A model generated the notes under the pieces. The model did not search any database. It saw only the letters and a list, made by a program, of their open reading frames with translations, and had not been told where the DNA came from. Source: a virus. From it: 37,628 nt of DNA. The stretch covers positions 1 through 37,628 of IMG/VR virus record IMGVR_UViG_3300031952_001327; one strand, written 5' to 3'. Below are positions 1 through 8,434 of this stretch, one piece after another. Every line of letters begins with the position of its first letter. Position 1 is the first letter of the stretch. The translations under genes and the position numbers were made by a program.

Positions 1-1
1 G

Positions 2-1048
2 TTTCCGGACTTCTTCAGTAACTCTGTAAAGGTCAAAGGTGTTATTGAGAAGGGTGGTGTCCGGCTCTCTAGTATTGACAGGGACAAGTGGACGTTCAAA
101 GTTCATAGCGGAACAGAAGAGGGTCTCTGGTACGAAGTTGTGATTCGGTGGAAGGACGTGGAGAAGGATGTCCAGAAACTTGTTTCCGACCGTAGAAACT
201 GGACTAAGGATAAGAAACGGGCGGATCTAAGAAAAATTGCCGCCAAACTCTTCAAGGATGGGAACGTTGAACTAAGTTGCGAGTGTCCGGCACAACAGTA
301 TTGGGGACCTGCATACCAACTTACACAGAGACATGCTAAGTATGGTGATCAAGAAGATCGATCACCTGGTATCCGGAATCCTAAGGAATACGGACAGTAC
401 TGTAAGCACGTCCAAGTTCTGATGCGAACCCTTCCTTTCTACAAAACTACTATTGCTAACTGGCTGGGGAAAGAGTTCAAGGATCTGATTCAGAGGACTG
501 AAGGGGAAGCCGTCCGGACTACTCAGCGATACAGGACAGCGGGCCGAGCTCTCGGCCAGCGCTTGGCGAGAGAGTCCGTACAGGAGACAGTGGCAACACT
601 TCCTGAGCTGCAGAAACGAATGTATAAGGCCTTCAAAGTTTCGGACAAGTTGATTCCGAATGTTTTTGAAGATGACTACAAATTCTGGATTCTAAATGAT
701 GGATCTGTGATTCCGATTGATACAACCCATGGACAAGCAGCTTATAATGTTCTGAGTGACCTGATTTCTTCTGAATCTGAAGATATAATGCTTCAGGATG
801 ATGCCGCACATGCCGCACATAATGAATTTCTCTGGAGTGGGGCGATTCGAGGGTATCTTATTCCTGGTGATTCTCCTGAGTTAGGAGTGGAACATTCAGG
901 TGAGGTTACAGATGCTCAGATCAAATCACTTCAGCGTCTTTTCGTTAAGTATGGTGTGAGGTCTTTTGCTGTTGGAGCAAAGAGATATCAGAATATCTCT
1001 TCTGATCGAATCGTATACACAATTCGAGAAACTATTCAAGAAGAATAG
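2..1048 (+). CDS. SWIM-type zinc-motif phage protein (5' partial)
   Basis: The reading frame is open from the window edge, so the true start lies upstream; at least 348 residues are present. A GTG at 140 could be taken as a start, but in-frame coding continues before it. A C-x-C ... C-x-H arrangement (Cys codons at about 278 and 284, Cys-Lys-His at about 401-409) fits a SWIM-type zinc-binding motif, with the surrounding CECPA and IRNP elements. SWIM motifs bind zinc and often contact nucleic acid or protein. Its place ahead of neck and tail genes suggests a virion or head-completion role, which is inference. The C-terminal part (YGVRSFAVGAKRY...) is not recognised. I am confident that it is a gene, but not of its function. 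Confidence 0.8.
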   Translation, partial: FPDFFSNSVKVKGVIEKGGVRLSSIDRDKWTFKVHSGTEEGLWYEVVIRWKDVEKDVQKLVSDRRNWTKDKKRADLRKIAAKLFKDGNVELSCECPAQQYWGPAYQLTQRHAKYGDQEDRSPGIRNPKEYGQYCKHVQVLMRTLPFYKTTIANWLGKEFKDLIQRTEGEAVRTTQRYRTAGRALGQRLARESVQETVATLPELQKRMYKAFKVSDKLIPNVFEDDYKFWILNDGSVIPIDTTHGQAAYNVLSDLISSESEDIMLQDDAAHAAHNEFLWSGAIRGYLIPGDSPELGVEHSGEVTDAQIKSLQRLFVKYGVRSFAVGAKRYQNISSDRIVYTIRETIQEE

Positions 1049-1084
1049 TCACTGTTCTTGTCTGGTCTGCTGAGGAGACGAAGA

Positions 1085-2005
1085 ATGAGTAATGGTTTCT
1101 ACGACCTAGCATCGAAACTCCAAGAGGATGGTGGTGTAGGTAGTGTGTCAGGACCCACTTCAGGTGGAGCAACAACTATGGATGCAATTTCTTATCTGCC
1201 CACACAGGTGGGGGTTGTTCGTTCTGCACTATCAAGACTTGGAAAGAAGAAAAAGAAGTGGAATCTCGAGATCCTCGAGACTGGTACGGACAGAACGGTG
1301 TGCTTCGAGGACGCTCTTAAGGTGGTCGTTCCTAACGAACATTGGGACCACTTCCAGCAGATGTTTGATGGACAATTGGACAGCTCATCCTGCTTCGTTC
1401 TTTCGTCTCTTGCTGAGGATACTAAAGGTCTGGAGGATGCTATAGATCTTGAGATCCGAAGAGCTGATGTTCATCTAGCTCTTGAGTCTGTTCTGGATTG
1501 TCCTCAAGTACGATGTGCACAGAGAGTGTATAACAAATGGTCTTCTAAGTTCATACCGGATAAGGATCTGACCTCTGAGAAGGTTCTTCTTCCTCTGACT
1601 AAGAAGGCTGGTGTGGAGAAGCTGTATGAGAAATTGATTGAGTCCTGTTTGGATGACCGGGGACAGTTGGAGATGCTATCTGAGAGATTGGAAGAGGAGA
1701 AGGCCCCCTCTACCTTACAAAAATCTACGAACTGTACGATTTTGGCTGGTGCTCGAATTCACAGTGTGATAGATGGTACAGGAGTGATCTTTGAAGCTAG
1801 AGTTGGTTTCGATAAGACCGTACAGTTCTCCGTTCTTGTTGAGGATGATGAGGTGGCTGATCGTCTTCAAGAATCTTTGGTGTTTGGTGCTCGAAGGGTT
1901 GGAAATGTATTCTACTTCTGTCCAGGACATTTCGAATGCCAGGTCAATGTTCTTGATCTCCTTATGGAAGCCACCCATGATGTAAAGGATGAGAAACATG
2001 AGTAA
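1085..2005 (+). CDS. Hypothetical protein, neck-region gene
   Basis: This encodes about 306 residues. A TTG at 1058 is in frame, but the ATG at 1085 has GAGGAG at 1072-1077 with proper spacing and is preferred. The N-terminus carries a low-complexity Gly/Ser/Thr stretch and a basic KKKKK patch around residues 55-60. The middle is charged and probably helical, and the C-terminal third (from about residue 220) looks like a compact alpha/beta domain. I recognise no family. It overlaps the next gene and lies between the SWIM-motif protein and other unknown structural-region genes, so it is probably a virion or assembly protein. Confidence 0.75.
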   Translation: MSNGFYDLASKLQEDGGVGSVSGPTSGGATTMDAISYLPTQVGVVRSALSRLGKKKKKWNLEILETGTDRTVCFEDALKVVVPNEHWDHFQQMFDGQLDSSSCFVLSSLAEDTKGLEDAIDLEIRRADVHLALESVLDCPQVRCAQRVYNKWSSKFIPDKDLTSEKVLLPLTKKAGVEKLYEKLIESCLDDRGQLEMLSERLEEEKAPSTLQKSTNCTILAGARIHSVIDGTGVIFEARVGFDKTVQFSVLVEDDEVADRLQESLVFGARRVGNVFYFCPGHFECQVNVLDLLMEATHDVKDEKHE

Positions 2006-2435
2006 ACTCCTCGAATCGAAAAATCTTGAGTTATATCGAAAACTCCTCCGTATTCTTGGAACATACTGTAAGAACGTTCCTGCTACAGGAGTGGATCGAT
2101 TGTTTGATCAGGTTGTAGAAACTGGGATACGAGTCCTTCCAAAGGACAAAGTAGCTCTTGCGATTCTGGACTACATTCTTCGGGAGAAGGATGTTCCGAA
2201 CAGTGTTCAGACCCTTCTGAATATTCATTTCTCATGTCTGCCTGTGAAGGTCAGACCTTTGGTGAAGAAAGGTCGTCGTCATGAGGTGGCGTTCTGGTCT
2301 AGAGGTGATCAGAAATTCGACCGCGTGAAAGATCTTCTTGATCCTGAAGGATCAGGGAAGGTTGGTAAGTGGACAGATATCGATGGAAATAGCGTACAGC
2401 TTATTGATATGTCCAAAGAAGAAAAGGAGGCGTAA
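1998..2435 (+). CDS. Hypothetical protein, about 145 aa
   Basis: Two ATGs compete, at 1989 and 1998. The second has AAAGGA at 1984-1989 at good spacing and overlaps the preceding stop by a few bases, so it is chosen. The first 75 residues look helical (LYRKLLRILGTYCKNV...), followed by a basic VKKGRRHEVAFW segment and an acidic C-terminal tail. No membrane segment or catalytic motif is visible. The tight coupling to its neighbours argues for co-expression with the neck genes. Function unknown. Confidence 0.7.
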   Translation: MSKLLESKNLELYRKLLRILGTYCKNVPATGVDRLFDQVVETGIRVLPKDKVALAILDYILREKDVPNSVQTLLNIHFSCLPVKVRPLVKKGRRHEVAFWSRGDQKFDRVKDLLDPEGSGKVGKWTDIDGNSVQLIDMSKEEKEA

Positions 2436-2440
2436 TTCCT

Positions 2441-3373
2441 ATGTTTAATGATACAATGAATTTTGGTGGGTTGATGCAGTTTCTTCGTGAGGACAAAGAG
2501 TATCCTGGAAAGAAATCTTCTAAGAAGAAGCCTGAGGAGCGTCCTGCCGCAGATACCATGGCCGTACAGAAGAAGCCTGATGTTGATCATGAGGCTGTTG
2601 GTGCTGAGACCTACGAAAAGGATGATTTGACCAAGGTCAAAAGTCAGACTCCGAAGAACAAGAGATTGGCCGTCCGTAAGGTGGCTGATAAGGAGGTCGA
2701 GACTCCGATTCCACCGGTGAAGCCTCCAACCAAAGAGAGCCGCACAGGAACTCTCTACCTGTGTAACGAGTGCCTCAAAACCTCCCGAAGTACTGAGGCC
2801 AAGTGCGCACTCTGTTCTTCTACCTCTGTTGAATCAATTGTGACCATGAAGTTAGCAGAGGGTGTTTCAGAGTTGGTAGGTGAACTCGAAAATATAACTA
2901 TAAGTGACCAAACAGCTGTCCGTAATGCGATTGAAGCAGGACAGATTTCTGATGAGTGGCCGACTGAAGACGAAATGATTGATGCTCTGAGTTCTCTGGA
3001 GGACATCGTTGATCCAATGGAGAATCCAGATGTGGACGTGAAGCTATTGTACCTTGAGCATGTTCTTGTTCCAAAAGCCCTTTCTGTACAAGGAGAGGCA
3101 TCTGAAGGCAAAGTCCCTTCGGATAAAGACGATGACGAGCAGAAGATCGTTCAGAAACTAACGGAGGACGAGAATAACACCTGGAGTGACAAAAAGATAG
3201 AAGAGACACTTCTAAATCCTGTTGGCTCTATTCTAGGAGAAACAAATCTTGGCTACTACCACTCAGAGACACGTGTAGATCAAGATGGATCAAGGATCTA
3301 CGAGTTTACTTCAGTTGCAGGTGCTCCTGTTATTGAAGTTCATGTGAAGAGTCCAGTGACAGAATCGAAGTAA
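2441..3373 (+). CDS. Zinc-ribbon protein of unknown function
   Basis: The 310-residue product starts at an ATG preceded by AAAAGGAGG. Residues 20-105 are Lys/Glu/Pro-rich and probably disordered. They lead into a zinc ribbon with C108-x2-C111-x10-C122-x2-C125 (LCNEC ... CALC). The remainder is acidic, ending in a beta-rich segment around GYYHSETRVDQDGSRIYEF. Such small ribbons usually stabilise a fold or bind nucleic acid or protein. A disordered basic/acidic linker plus ribbon in a structural operon could be a scaffold or assembly factor; that is inference. I do not recognise a specific family. Confidence 0.75.
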   Translation: MFNDTMNFGGLMQFLREDKEYPGKKSSKKKPEERPAADTMAVQKKPDVDHEAVGAETYEKDDLTKVKSQTPKNKRLAVRKVADKEVETPIPPVKPPTKESRTGTLYLCNECLKTSRSTEAKCALCSSTSVESIVTMKLAEGVSELVGELENITISDQTAVRNAIEAGQISDEWPTEDEMIDALSSLEDIVDPMENPDVDVKLLYLEHVLVPKALSVQGEASEGKVPSDKDDDEQKIVQKLTEDENNTWSDKKIEETLLNPVGSILGETNLGYYHSETRVDQDGSRIYEFTSVAGAPVIEVHVKSPVTESK

Positions 3374-3386
3374 CAAGGCGAGCAAC

Positions 3387-4319
3387 ATGGATGACCTAAT
3401 GAGCAGGATTCTGAGAGAGTCCCTTGTGGACTTTGCCCGCCCCAATCTCTCTCCCCATGTTTGGACCTGTGAGGGTGGTGAGTATCGGCTCTCACTGTAT
3501 GCTGAAAAAACTATACAGAATGTCCTTACAGCGTTTTCAGACATGAACGACATGAACCTTCTGGAGATCGCTGATCAGATTCACATAGTGGGATCCATCA
3601 CCACCAATCTGTATGTTGATGATACGGACGTCGATGTTCACATCGTTCCAAAAGATGTAACTCAGTGGTTAGAGGATGATGTCCTCGATCTTCGGAAGTG
3701 GTTTGAGGACAATCGAGATTCAATTGGAGGATACATCGGAACGCATCCAGTGGAGGTCTACATACAAACGAACATCAATCAAGATCTCCTCTCTGAAGGT
3801 GTTTATGATGTCAATAGTCGAAAGTGGCTGAAAGGTCCTAAGATCTTCCCGGAGGACTACAATCCTTACGAGGACTTTTCGGACATCGCAGATGAGATCC
3901 GAAGTTCTGCTGAAGATGCAGATCTTCTTCTTGGTGAGCTGAAGCGCGATGTTATTGATTACGACACCATCAAGGCCGCCCTTACTAAGATGTCTCCTGA
4001 GCAGAGAAAGAATTTTCTTGAGGTCCTTCAAAGGAAGTTGGACGAAATCGAGTTGGACATAGAGAAGCTGGTTCGGATGAAAAAGGACTGGGTTGGATCT
4101 CGGAGATCAGCCAGTCAACCAACTACACCAGAGCAAGCTCTCCAAGATGTAGAGATGGCGAAGACCTGGAGGAACAAAAACGCCATTTTCAAGTTCCTTA
4201 CTCGATATCGGTATCTTTGTGTGATCAAAGATCTTGGGAATCTGATTGATGATGAGGAACTTACCCCAGGAGATGTAGGGGTGATCAAAAAGATTATAGG
4301 GGGAACTGATGTTCCATGA
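3387..4319 (+). CDS. Polymerase-beta-type nucleotidyltransferase-like protein
   Basis: The 310-residue product has the nucleotidyltransferase superfamily signature: G69-S70, ten residues, then D81-V-D83 (TDVDVHIV), followed by a hydrophobic-flanked E123 in PVEVYIQ that fits the third metal ligand. The C-terminal half (after about residue 160) is helical and charged, with no recognised domain. NTase-fold proteins transfer NMP groups to proteins, RNA or small molecules, and include toxin-like MNT enzymes. Its placement among neck genes is unusual for a pure enzyme; it may be injected, act in assembly, or be a morph of a virion component. The fold call is good; the substrate is unknown. Confidence 0.75.
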   Translation: MDDLMSRILRESLVDFARPNLSPHVWTCEGGEYRLSLYAEKTIQNVLTAFSDMNDMNLLEIADQIHIVGSITTNLYVDDTDVDVHIVPKDVTQWLEDDVLDLRKWFEDNRDSIGGYIGTHPVEVYIQTNINQDLLSEGVYDVNSRKWLKGPKIFPEDYNPYEDFSDIADEIRSSAEDADLLLGELKRDVIDYDTIKAALTKMSPEQRKNFLEVLQRKLDEIELDIEKLVRMKKDWVGSRRSASQPTTPEQALQDVEMAKTWRNKNAIFKFLTRYRYLCVIKDLGNLIDDEELTPGDVGVIKKIIGGTDVP

Positions 4320-4530
4320 ATTAGTGAATGAGACACTAGGGACGGAATTAGGATTTGCTCTTCAAAATCGACTCAAGGAGGAAGGGTATTTTCTGGTGGA
4401 CGGCTCTTTTGATGATCTCGAAATCCAAGACATCCGAGATGCTTGGAACGAGCTTTCTTTAAGCGGAGCAGAAGCAGCCGTGGACTATCTGGAAACATCT
4501 TTTGGGTTTTTCTTTGAGCAAAAGGGATAA
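4309..4530 (+). CDS. Small acidic protein, 73 aa
   Basis: The ATG at 4309 overlaps the end of the nucleotidyltransferase-like gene and has AGGGGGA just upstream. The product is acidic and predicted helical (FDDLEIQDIRDAWNELSLSGAEAAVDYL), with an aromatic C-terminus and no membrane span. Overlap with one neighbour and near-contact with the next suggest translational coupling. The family is not recognised; it could be a small accessory or regulatory partner of the upstream enzyme. Confidence 0.6.
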   Translation: MFHELVNETLGTELGFALQNRLKEEGYFLVDGSFDDLEIQDIRDAWNELSLSGAEAAVDYLETSFGFFFEQKG

Positions 4531-4532
4531 GT

Positions 4533-5015
4533 ATGTCGAAGCTGATCCCCCGCAGAACAATTGATGCGATCCGGAGGATGGTAGATGTAGGTCTGGATGC
4601 AACAGGCATCGCCTGCACCCTTTACATTCCGACGGAGCAGTCCTTCCTGACCGCAGAGAAGCTAGATGTTTACTCGAAGCCGGCTGATTACACCTTTACC
4701 TCTTACAATACCAATGTAGGAATCAAGTGGAGTCCATCGGTCTATGAGCTGAAGAAGTTTGGTCTTTTCGTTGAAGGCCAGACTCCTATCATGGTGCAGT
4801 TCGGATTCAACGCTGTGGCACTTGAAGGATCAACAGCTGGCCAGATCGTTCCGATCAACGTTACTCGGCATAGCTACTTCAGAATCGAGCCGGAGTTCTC
4901 CTCTGGGAACTATGTGGGTGTCTCAGAGTTTCAGATTGTGAATGCTGCTACCAATCTTCATGATGCTTCGTTGAAGCGGTTGTTCTCAGCAGCCCCTCGA
5001 AGAGTTAAGTTGTAG
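4533..5015 (+). CDS. Probable virion structural protein, 160 aa
   Basis: The protein has a basic N-terminus (SKLIPRRTIDAIRRMVDVG) and then an all-beta-looking body with many short hydrophobic strands (ITCTLYIP-like, TPIMVQFGFNAV, RHSYFRIEPEF). The ribosome-binding site is AAAGGGA. The size, beta content and position two genes before the tail terminator and sheath suggest a head-completion or neck ring protein. No sequence motif proves this, so the call rests mainly on context. Confidence 0.6.
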   Translation: MSKLIPRRTIDAIRRMVDVGLDATGIACTLYIPTEQSFLTAEKLDVYSKPADYTFTSYNTNVGIKWSPSVYELKKFGLFVEGQTPIMVQFGFNAVALEGSTAGQIVPINVTRHSYFRIEPEFSSGNYVGVSEFQIVNAATNLHDASLKRLFSAAPRRVKL

Positions 5016-5025
5016 GTGAAATTAT

Positions 5026-5214
5026 ATGAAAGTTCGTGAGATCATGAACACCTCTAGCGAGACGATAGAGGTGAAACTGGAAGATGGATCAGCTACAGTA
5101 GCTCCTGGCTGTGGAATCCGAAACGTGCGTGTTGATGAGGCTGAACTCAATCGGATTAGATCGAAAACCAAAGTGAAACTAGATCTGACCGAAATCAAAG
5201 GTCTTCTGGACTAA
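5026..5214 (+). CDS. Small hypothetical protein, 62 aa
   Basis: The ATG at 5026 is preceded by AGGTGAA. The product is charged and mostly beta-strand-like (ETIEVKLEDGSATVAPGCGIRNVRVDEAEL), with a C-terminal KVKLDLTEIKGLLD segment. It fits between two structural genes with gaps of 2-11 bases. The shape resembles small phage head or neck accessory proteins, but I recognise no family. Confidence 0.55.
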   Translation: MKVREIMNTSSETIEVKLEDGSATVAPGCGIRNVRVDEAELNRIRSKTKVKLDLTEIKGLLD

Positions 5215-5216
5215 AA

Positions 5217-6164
5217 ATGGAATCAGTTCTGTACACATACGATGTTGCCATGCGAACTCTGGTATATACCAGATTTGCATCCATCTTAGGTATCAATTCA
5301 GAGCCTACAGTCGCCGATTCCATAAACAAAGGTGTTATTCTTGTTCCTAAAGGGATCGCACAGCGAGAAGTGGCTGAGAAGCGGGATCAGACCTTTCTAG
5401 AGTTTATCAATGTGTACCGGTCATCTGTTGCTTTCAGTTGGCAGAGACAGAATACACTAATTGCACGGAGAGGTTTTAACTATACGAAGGCTGCTGGTGG
5501 TATTGGAACCATCAAAGCAGATGCCACTGACATCACATACAACATGTGGTTCTGGAGCAATGATCTTGATAAGGTGAACTTGTGTGTCGAGAAGTACATC
5601 CAATGGCAACATGAGACACCAAAAGTCTCTCTTCTTTTCAACGACGAATTCTCAATGAATCCTGACCTTCAGTTCAGTCCTGTGGTTGATGAATCACAGA
5701 TTGAGGATGTGTTCGAGGATGGGAAGGTCTGGTGCTTCCGGATGACAGCTAAGGTGGATGGCTGGCTTCCTAAGTTGTTGGACATTAGTGGACCCATTCA
5801 AAAAATACAATTAACAACCTATGACAAAGACACAGTTCTGAACTACGAAGTTATTGTAGTTCCTGGATCGGGTCAGAATCAGGAACTGGAGGCTGCTCTT
5901 CGAATGTTCCGTTCCAGTTTGTACAGAATTACAGGTGTAAGTTCTGCTGGAAAGAACTTCAAAGTCGCAAAAAATAGATCTAGTGAGTTTACTGCTGGTG
6001 TGACTTTCACAGTAGAGAACTCTACAGAGAACGATGAATTCTACACCACAGCAGGATCAACTTACTCTGTAGGAGATGATGAAACAACTATCACGGTGGT
6101 AGAGGCTATTGGTGGTAATATCGTAGATGGAAACATCTACCGACCAGAAGCTACTGCATCGTGA
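5217..6164 (+). CDS. gp15-like tail terminator / sheath stabilizer
   Basis: The 315-residue product lies immediately upstream of the sheath gene, the position of gene 15 relative to gene 18 in T4-like phages. By eye it shares family features: an N-terminal YxYDxAMRTLVYTRFASIL segment like the conserved opening of gp15-type proteins, a central ITYNMWFWSNDLDKVN stretch like the gp15 YELSIFTR region, and KVDGWLP matching the V-N-G-W element near the end of the conserved domain. In that family the protein caps the finished tube and sheath and joins the tail to the head. The last 90 residues (from about 225) look like an added beta-rich domain. A moderately strong call from order plus motifs. Confidence 0.65.
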   Translation: MESVLYTYDVAMRTLVYTRFASILGINSEPTVADSINKGVILVPKGIAQREVAEKRDQTFLEFINVYRSSVAFSWQRQNTLIARRGFNYTKAAGGIGTIKADATDITYNMWFWSNDLDKVNLCVEKYIQWQHETPKVSLLFNDEFSMNPDLQFSPVVDESQIEDVFEDGKVWCFRMTAKVDGWLPKLLDISGPIQKIQLTTYDKDTVLNYEVIVVPGSGQNQELEAALRMFRSSLYRITGVSSAGKNFKVAKNRSSEFTAGVTFTVENSTENDEFYTTAGSTYSVGDDETTITVVEAIGGNIVDGNIYRPEATAS

Positions 6165-6168
6165 GTGT

Positions 6169-6187
6169 AAGCTTTGGAGTAAAGCTT
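6169..6187 (+). promoter_or_regulatory. Perfect 7-bp inverted repeat before the sheath gene
   Basis: AAGCTTT (6169-6175) and AAAGCTT (6181-6187) flank a 5-base loop, directly after the upstream stop codon. No U-run follows, so it is not a typical intrinsic terminator. It may be an mRNA processing or stability hairpin upstream of a highly expressed gene. Function is inferred. Confidence 0.4.
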
Positions 6188-6215
6188 CAGAACAAATACA
6201 GTAGAGGAGAAGACC

Positions 6216-7838
6216 ATGACGACGATGCTCAGTCCCGGTGTTTATGTTAACGAAAAAGACATTTCGGATATTGTCCCGACCGTAGCAAGTGCATCTGCTG
6301 CAATCGTTGGATACTCAACGAAAGGAAGTACTGCTAGTATCACTTTGATGACCAGTGATAAACAGTTCATTGAGGAGTACGGAGAGCCTGATCCTGCTTC
6401 AGGACATTACTTCCACTATGCAGCACTGGCGTATCTGGCGAAAGGTAACACTCTGTACTGCCTCCGAATTGCTAACGGAGCCCTGTACGGTGGTGTGAAT
6501 ATCATGATGTCCAGTTCTGTTCTGCCCAATGTTGCACTAGGTGTTGGCAAGTCCACCGCCGTATTTTCTGTTGCTTCAGGACTTTCTGGCGATGTTCTGT
6601 TTCAGATCATCGGGAAAGATCCTGGTGTTTGGGACAACAAGGTTGGTATCTTGATCCAGAATGTGAAAACTGGATCTGATGAGGTGGTTGTGGATCAGTA
6701 CACCTTTGAGATTGTGGTGTACTACCAAGATTCCGATGGTGCCTACAATCAGGTTGAGAAGTTTCAAGTATCTCGTAAGAACAAGGTGGACGGATTTGGC
6801 AAGGACTTGTACTTAGAAGACCGAGTCAATGGTGTTAGTCAATACATCCAGGTGTTCGATAACACAACCCTGGCAGATACTTTTCTTCCGAAGGTTCAAG
6901 CAACTCGACTGGATCTCGGAGCAGGATCTGATGGAAGTACACCTTCCGCTGCTGATTTTATCAATGGATGGGATGAGTTTGCTAATCCAGCTGATATCGA
7001 TGTGAGGATTCTCATCAATGGTGGCGAGACTGCTGTGCCCGTGCAGAATAAGATGAAAACCATTGCTGAGGCCAGGGCCGATTGCATTGCTGTTCTAGAT
7101 ATACCATGGGCGTCTGTTCAGACCGTAACAGATATGATGACATTCAGATCTACTACCCAGAACTTCAACTCTAACTACTGTGCTTTGTACACCTCTTGGG
7201 TTCAAATCTACGATTCATACAATGACAAGTTGATCTACGTTCCACCATCAGGACACGTGGCCGCACAGATGGCGTACAATGATTACGTGGCGAATCCGTG
7301 GGATGCCCCTGCCGGATTCAGTCGGGGGATTCTGGATGTTATCTCAACATCTTACATCTTTACTCAAGGCGAGAGGGATTCTTTGTATCCTGTTCAGATC
7401 AACCCGATTCAGCTGTTCCGGGGAGAAGGTATTGTGATCTGGGGACAGAAGACCCTACAAAAGAAGTCATCCGCTCTGAGCAGTGTTAATGTGAGACGCC
7501 TCCTTATTGTTATTGAGAAGGCGATGGCCATCGCTCTTCGGACATTCCTCTTCGAGTCAAATGATGAAGTTTTACGGTTCCGAGTTACTGCCTTGCTAGA
7601 TGAGTATCTGGACAGGCTGTCCTCTCAAGGAGCTTTCCAGCGTGAAGGTGGTGACAAAGGGTACCATGTTCTCTGTAGTGCGGCGAACAACACTCCGGCG
7701 ACGATTGATGATAATCAACTAAACGTTGATGTGTTCATCAAGCCCATTCGTGCTGCAGAGTACATCAAACTCCAGAGTGTTATCACAACTACTGGAGCGT
7801 CCTTCGAAGAGCTGATTGCGAAAGGTGTTATGTTTTAA
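6216..7838 (+). CDS. Contractile tail sheath protein (gp18-like)
   Basis: The 540-residue product is a clear tail sheath protein. The N-terminal LSPGVYVNEKDISDIVP and the following AAIVGYSTKGS are hallmark sheath features, and the C-terminal part (NVRRLLIVIEKAMAIALRTFLFE ... VDVFIKPIRAAEYIKL) contains the conserved sheath domain that links subunits around the tube. Sheath subunits polymerise on the tube and contract to drive it through the host envelope. The start ATG follows GAGGAGA. The gene stands slightly apart, with 50-60 base gaps and a hairpin-like repeat on each side, consistent with separate expression control. Size is usual for myophage sheaths. Confidence 0.97.
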   Translation: MTTMLSPGVYVNEKDISDIVPTVASASAAIVGYSTKGSTASITLMTSDKQFIEEYGEPDPASGHYFHYAALAYLAKGNTLYCLRIANGALYGGVNIMMSSSVLPNVALGVGKSTAVFSVASGLSGDVLFQIIGKDPGVWDNKVGILIQNVKTGSDEVVVDQYTFEIVVYYQDSDGAYNQVEKFQVSRKNKVDGFGKDLYLEDRVNGVSQYIQVFDNTTLADTFLPKVQATRLDLGAGSDGSTPSAADFINGWDEFANPADIDVRILINGGETAVPVQNKMKTIAEARADCIAVLDIPWASVQTVTDMMTFRSTTQNFNSNYCALYTSWVQIYDSYNDKLIYVPPSGHVAAQMAYNDYVANPWDAPAGFSRGILDVISTSYIFTQGERDSLYPVQINPIQLFRGEGIVIWGQKTLQKKSSALSSVNVRRLLIVIEKAMAIALRTFLFESNDEVLRFRVTALLDEYLDRLSSQGAFQREGGDKGYHVLCSAANNTPATIDDNQLNVDVFIKPIRAAEYIKLQSVITTTGASFEELIAKGVMF

Positions 7839-7849
7839 TCGTCCGTGAC

Positions 7850-7870
7850 GAAGCTTTTCTACTAAGTTTC
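7850..7870 (+). promoter_or_regulatory. Hairpin-forming repeat after the sheath gene
   Basis: GAAGCTT (7850-7856) can pair with AAGTTTC (7864-7870) as RNA with one G-U pair around a 7-base loop. It lies in the 58-base gap between sheath and tube genes and mirrors the repeat before the sheath gene. No terminator-type U-run follows. A role in mRNA stability is possible but unproven. Confidence 0.3.
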
Positions 7871-7896
7871 AACGACGAATCAAAGGAGATCTGATC

Positions 7897-8415
7897 ATGG
7901 CGGACATGGGCATTGATATTTTGAGAAATAATCTTACGAACCCTGCCAAGACGTACTTGTGGGCAGTGGTTTTTCCAAAGATGATAGGTGGTGGTGATGG
8001 TAATACACTTGCTACCCGATGTCAATCTGCAGGCCTCCCCGGACGGTCGACCAATAGTATCCGAATTCCGTTCCGGGGAACACCAGGATTCAAGGTTCCT
8101 GGGCAGGCCTCACTATCCCAAGTGTGGAATCTGGAGTTCTTGGAAAGCACTATTGACAAGAAGACCTTCACTGCTTTGTACAACTGGCAGCAGATAATCA
8201 ACAACATGAGGACGGGTCTTGGAAGTCCTGATCCTTCTGTTAAGGCTGATCTATACTTTCAGGCACTGGATCAAGCTGGAGCCACATGGCTGACCATCAA
8301 GCTCATTGGAGGCTATGTTGAATCTATGGGGGACATCTCTGTTTCCTACGGAACCAACTCCACAATGACGTTCCCCTCCACATTCTCCTACGATTGGTGG
8401 GAGATGGTTTCGTAA
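7897..8415 (+). CDS. Tail tube protein (gp19-like)
   Basis: The 172-residue product directly follows the sheath gene and has the gp19-type layout: an N-terminal NPAKTYLWAVVFP strand, a CQSAGLPGRSTNSIRIPFRG loop, a KVPGQASLSQVWNLEFL segment and a C-terminal SMGDISVSYGTNSTMTFPSTFSYDWWEM that matches the conserved end of myophage tube proteins. It forms the hexameric rings of the inner tail tube. The start ATG has AAAGGAG upstream. The size is normal for the family. Confidence 0.93.
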   Translation: MADMGIDILRNNLTNPAKTYLWAVVFPKMIGGGDGNTLATRCQSAGLPGRSTNSIRIPFRGTPGFKVPGQASLSQVWNLEFLESTIDKKTFTALYNWQQIINNMRTGLGSPDPSVKADLYFQALDQAGATWLTIKLIGGYVESMGDISVSYGTNSTMTFPSTFSYDWWEMVS

Positions 8416-8434
8416 TCCATCAAGTGAGTATAAT

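Noticed and set aside
6169-6187. Inverted repeat as an intrinsic terminator
   Set aside because: The stem is short and AT-containing and no U-run follows.
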